This document shows positions 50,245 to 52,139 of a DNA stretch of 52,139 nt, piece after piece (within the stretch, counting starts at the first letter, position 1; each line of letters starts with the position of its first letter). A program made the translations under genes and the position numbers. Origin of the DNA: Microbacterium album (lineage in GTDB: Bacteria; Actinomycetota; Actinomycetes; Actinomycetales; Microbacteriaceae); assembly GCF_014643695.1 (NCBI RefSeq), contig NZ_BMJY01000017.1, positions 1 to 52,139 of the forward strand. Reading direction: 5' to 3'. The notes under the pieces are model-generated. The model did not search any database, was not told the DNA's origin, and was given only the letters and a program-made list of their open reading frames with translations.

Positions 50245-50353
50245 CCCTAGTAGCTGGATGCTGCCGCAGCCCTGCGATGACGGTGTCGAGCGCGTACATC
50301 GAGTCCGACCACTCCAGCATCGGATCGTCGTAGACAGTGGTCTTCTGGGCCAT
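50129..50353 (-). pseudogene. 5' part of an unrecognised island gene, cut at the junction
   Basis: ATG 50353 lies exactly seven bases after TACCGT (50365-50360), a leaderless start. About 42 residues (MAQKTTVYDDPMLEWSD...) have non-native, mixed codons. From about 50230 the frame runs antisense through the ABC gene and means nothing. No relative recognised. Confidence 0.35.
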
Positions 50354-50645
50354 GCCGCGACGGTAGCCGCTCGACTTGGCGTGTGGTGTAAGTCTCAGAA
50401 GCGGATCGCGGCAGATCTGGACATCGGTCGACGTCCCTGGGCAGCCGAATCACGCACCGAGTGCAGCCGATTGACGGTGGGAGTAGCGCGGCCGGGTCCT
50501 TTGTCTGACTAAGTGCTCACATACTCAGGCGGTTGAACGACCTGGCTGGGCATCACATCCAGCTCATAACTCGGTCCCGCTACCTGAACGGCCGGAGCCC
50601 ACGAGACGTTCGGCATGACTCGCTTAGGGGGCTCCGGGGAACGAC

Positions 50646-51416
50646 CTACTGCGGTTCGAGCAACTTTCGCTGCTCGACGTCCCGTTCGCCGAGGTGCGTC
50701 AGAACGTAGCGGTCGCCGTTGAGGTGAATCAGATCCTTGGTGTCCAGCGCGTTCAGGGTGCGCTTCAGGTTGGCGCGCATCCCTGCCCTCGCCCAGGAGT
50801 GGAGCTCGGTGAAACTGGCACCATCGACACCGCGCCAGTAAAGCAGGGCGAGCATGTGGTCCGATGCCTTCAACTGCTTCAGCACGCGTGGGAAGCCGTC
50901 GAAGACTTGGATCAGCGGCACGTCCTTCGACACCAGGGCGACAATGATCCCGTGCGCCTCGGTCGCAGACACGTTGTGGTGGAGGCGCACAAGTTCGGCG
51001 AGCACCCACTCCATGTTCCGGACGACCATCGTGGCGTCCTGCTGGTTCGGGTCGATACCGTCGCTAAGGTGCGCCACGTCCCGCTTGTTCCGAATGTCGT
51101 AGATCAGACGGAGCGTGCGCGGGATGTGGAAGCGGATGCTCTCAGGCGCAGCCGTAGCCTGCTCGAGTTTGCCCATCAGGGTTGGGACCTTGGGCAGGTT
51201 GCCGCCGAGCGGCGTGTACTGCTGTGTCGTCGCCCACTCGAGAATCCGGAACACGGCCTCCGAGAAGCGAGCACCCTCGATCTCGGAGGGCCGCAGGTCG
51301 TCGCGGTAGAACCGCCGCTTCGCCTCGGTGAACGCCTCCAGCAATTCCTTCACCAGTTCCGCGGGGATACCTGCGGCGATGAAGCCCTGCTGGACGCGAT
51401 CGTCGAGCGCGGTCAC
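50646..51416 (-). CDS. island protein B, unrecognised, C-terminal winged-helix-like region
   Basis: 256 residues. The N-terminal half has AFTEAKRRFYRDDLRPSEIE, followed by an alpha-helical region with the striking IPRTLRLIYDIRNKRDVAHL (Arg-rich, HEPN-like in feel but without a clear R-x4-H motif). The C-terminal 60 residues (SFTELHSWARAGMRANLKRTL) look like a winged helix ending in a charged tail. GTG 51416 overlaps the stop of protein A by four bases, so the two are made together. I do not recognise a family. A defence or regulatory role is only a guess. Confidence 0.65.
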   Translation of the reverse strand: MTALDDRVQQGFIAAGIPAELVKELLEAFTEAKRRFYRDDLRPSEIEGARFSEAVFRILEWATTQQYTPLGGNLPKVPTLMGKLEQATAAPESIRFHIPRTLRLIYDIRNKRDVAHLSDGIDPNQQDATMVVRNMEWVLAELVRLHHNVSATEAHGIIVALVSKDVPLIQVFDGFPRVLKQLKASDHMLALLYWRGVDGASFTELHSWARAGMRANLKRTLNALDTKDLIHLNGDRYVLTHLGERDVEQRKLLEPQ

Positions 51417-52054
51417 GACTCGTCCAGGAGGCTGTCCACGAAAGCGGGGAACCCGTTGATGGCAGCGGACTTCGCCCGGATGTGGCGGTTGGTGCCGCTA
51501 CCGGTGATGAGGTAGCCGTTCAGCGCCTTGATCTGCGACGAGAAGTTCGCCGAGTCGTAGCACTTGAGTCGCTGGGCCTCGGCCCGCACGAGTTCCAGGG
51601 AGGTCTCGCTCTCGTTCAAACCGAAACCGCGCACGATGGTGAGGATCTGTGCAATCGCCCGCGTCTTGTCGGCGTTATTCTTGCCCAGCTTGATGCCGGG
51701 GAGGCTGACCTTCAGGACCCCGTTGTCGAGGTGGACCAGTTCTTCCAGCTTCTCGCGGGAGACGCCCGTGTGCTGCTCGACGTTGTCGAGGATCGTGCTC
51801 TCAGCCTCGGTGATTTTGGACCCATCGCCGTTGGAGTCCCCGCCGTTCGTGCCGCTCCCGGGGGACCCGCTCGTGGCGCCAGGCTTCCCCGTCTGGCCAG
51901 ACGTACGCGGTGCGGTAGCAGGGGCAACTGCCACGACCTGAGTAGGGGCCAGCAGTCGCACCGCTTCGCGGAACGCGACTTCCTGAATCTTCTCTGGCAG
52001 ACCGGCATCCTCGACCGCGGTCCACGCCTTCTTTAGCGTCTCGCTGACTTCCAT
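51413..52054 (-). CDS. island protein A, unrecognised, two domains with Gly/Ser linker
   Basis: 213 residues. A short helical N-domain (MEVSETLKKAWTAVEDAGLP, AFREAVRLL), a Gly/Ser/Thr/Asn-rich linker (about 48-80), then a C-domain with ESTILDNVEQHTGVSREKLEEL, GKNNADKTRAIAQILTIVRG and CYDSANFSSQIKALNGYL. The pattern is that of an adaptor or DNA/protein-binding protein, not an enzyme I know. First gene of the pair; its start ATG lies 85 bp from the window edge, and the likely promoter lies in that stretch. Confidence 0.6.
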   Translation of the reverse strand: MEVSETLKKAWTAVEDAGLPEKIQEVAFREAVRLLAPTQVVAVAPATAPRTSGQTGKPGATSGSPGSGTNGGDSNGDGSKITEAESTILDNVEQHTGVSREKLEELVHLDNGVLKVSLPGIKLGKNNADKTRAIAQILTIVRGFGLNESETSLELVRAEAQRLKCYDSANFSSQIKALNGYLITGSGTNRHIRAKSAAINGFPAFVDSLLDES

Positions 52055-52139
52055 GCAGAGTGGCGTCCCGCATAGTGGTGTAACCGCTCGGTGGCCGGCC
52101 CCGTTGTGAACGTGGGCGCGGTCACCGTGTGATCCTTCG
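52055..52139 (-). promoter_or_regulatory. upstream region of the island operon
   Basis: Read on the minus strand it contains CACGTTCACAACG (52114-52102), the core of the palindrome at 49-63, and a CACTAT hexamer about 20 bp before the ATG as a possible -10. It continues beyond the window. Confidence 0.35.

Larger units (their letters stand above)
50230..52139. mobile_element. left part of a genomic island
   Basis: From the break in the ABC gene to the window edge the DNA is visibly richer in A+T than the rest, uses A/T-ending codons, and carries genes I cannot place. No integrase, transposase, att repeat or tRNA is seen; the other end lies outside the window. 50354-50645 (292 bases) has no convincing gene, apart from a possible 35-residue minus-strand ORF (50509-50616). 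Confidence 0.55.

Noticed and set aside
50509..50616. 35-residue minus-strand ORF after island protein B
   Set aside because: No ribosome site, no leaderless hexamer and no recognisable sequence. Kept only as a note in the island entry.
52102..52114. Attachment-site repeat linking both window edges
   Set aside because: The match is only 13 bp and largely self-palindromic, so a shared operator core or coincidence is more likely than an att pair.

Overview
This is a very G+C-rich stretch (about 70% by eye) with strong third-position G/C bias and many GTG starts. Gene content and protein style point to a high-G+C actinomycete, most likely Microbacteriaceae and possibly Microbacterium. The family assignment is an inference from style; no rRNA, tRNA or CRISPR array is visible to confirm it. 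All genes were read from the sequence alone.

Left part (1-9700): aromatic acid catabolism. An MFS carrier and pobA (4-hydroxybenzoate 3-monooxygenase) lie on the minus strand next to an IclR regulator. A second IclR gene, a membrane protein and pcaHGBDC lie on the plus strand. One pseudo-palindromic site (TCCC-N7-GGGA type) precedes the carrier, pobA and pcaH, each about 50 bp upstream of a likely start point. The rest of the beta-ketoadipate pathway, pcaIJF plus a PcaR-type IclR gene, sits at 28.5-32 kb under a different palindrome. Together they take 4-hydroxybenzoate to succinyl-CoA and acetyl-CoA.

9.6-17 kb: a cytochrome bd operon (cydA, cydB, fused cydDC) diverges from a BlaI repressor and M56 metalloprotease pair. 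The shared promoter region holds a TTCTAC/GTAGAA operator array. 17-24.4 kb: a lipoprotein flavin amine oxidase whose fold is circularly permuted, a 1653-residue wall-anchored nuclease/5'-nucleotidase, and a Pr6Pr membrane protein. 24.6-28.4 kb: a GAF-PucR regulator, a zinc alcohol dehydrogenase and an SDR. 32-36.5 kb: a lipoprotein, a two-subunit aconitase X and a drug-type MFS pump.

36.5-46.7 kb: the most interesting block. An aldo/keto reductase and a MarR gene diverge from an eight-gene run: TIM-barrel isomerase, CYP199-like P450, substrate-binding lipoprotein, fused DhaK-DhaL kinase, two ABC permeases, the ABC ATPase and a phthalate-dioxygenase-type reductase. The run ends in a 13-bp hairpin. 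Two copies of GTTCACATATAA tie both arms together. It looks like an uptake and ether-cleavage module that could feed 4-hydroxybenzoate into pobA.

Right end (46.7-52.1 kb): an acetyltransferase, a VapBC toxin-antitoxin pair, glycyl-tRNA synthetase and an ABC ATPase gene cut inside its Walker A motif by visibly less G+C-rich foreign DNA. That DNA carries a coupled pair of unrecognised genes and runs to the window edge.

A recurrent trait is an nAnnnT hexamer ending exactly seven bases before the start codon (nine genes), the hallmark of leaderless transcripts in actinobacteria.
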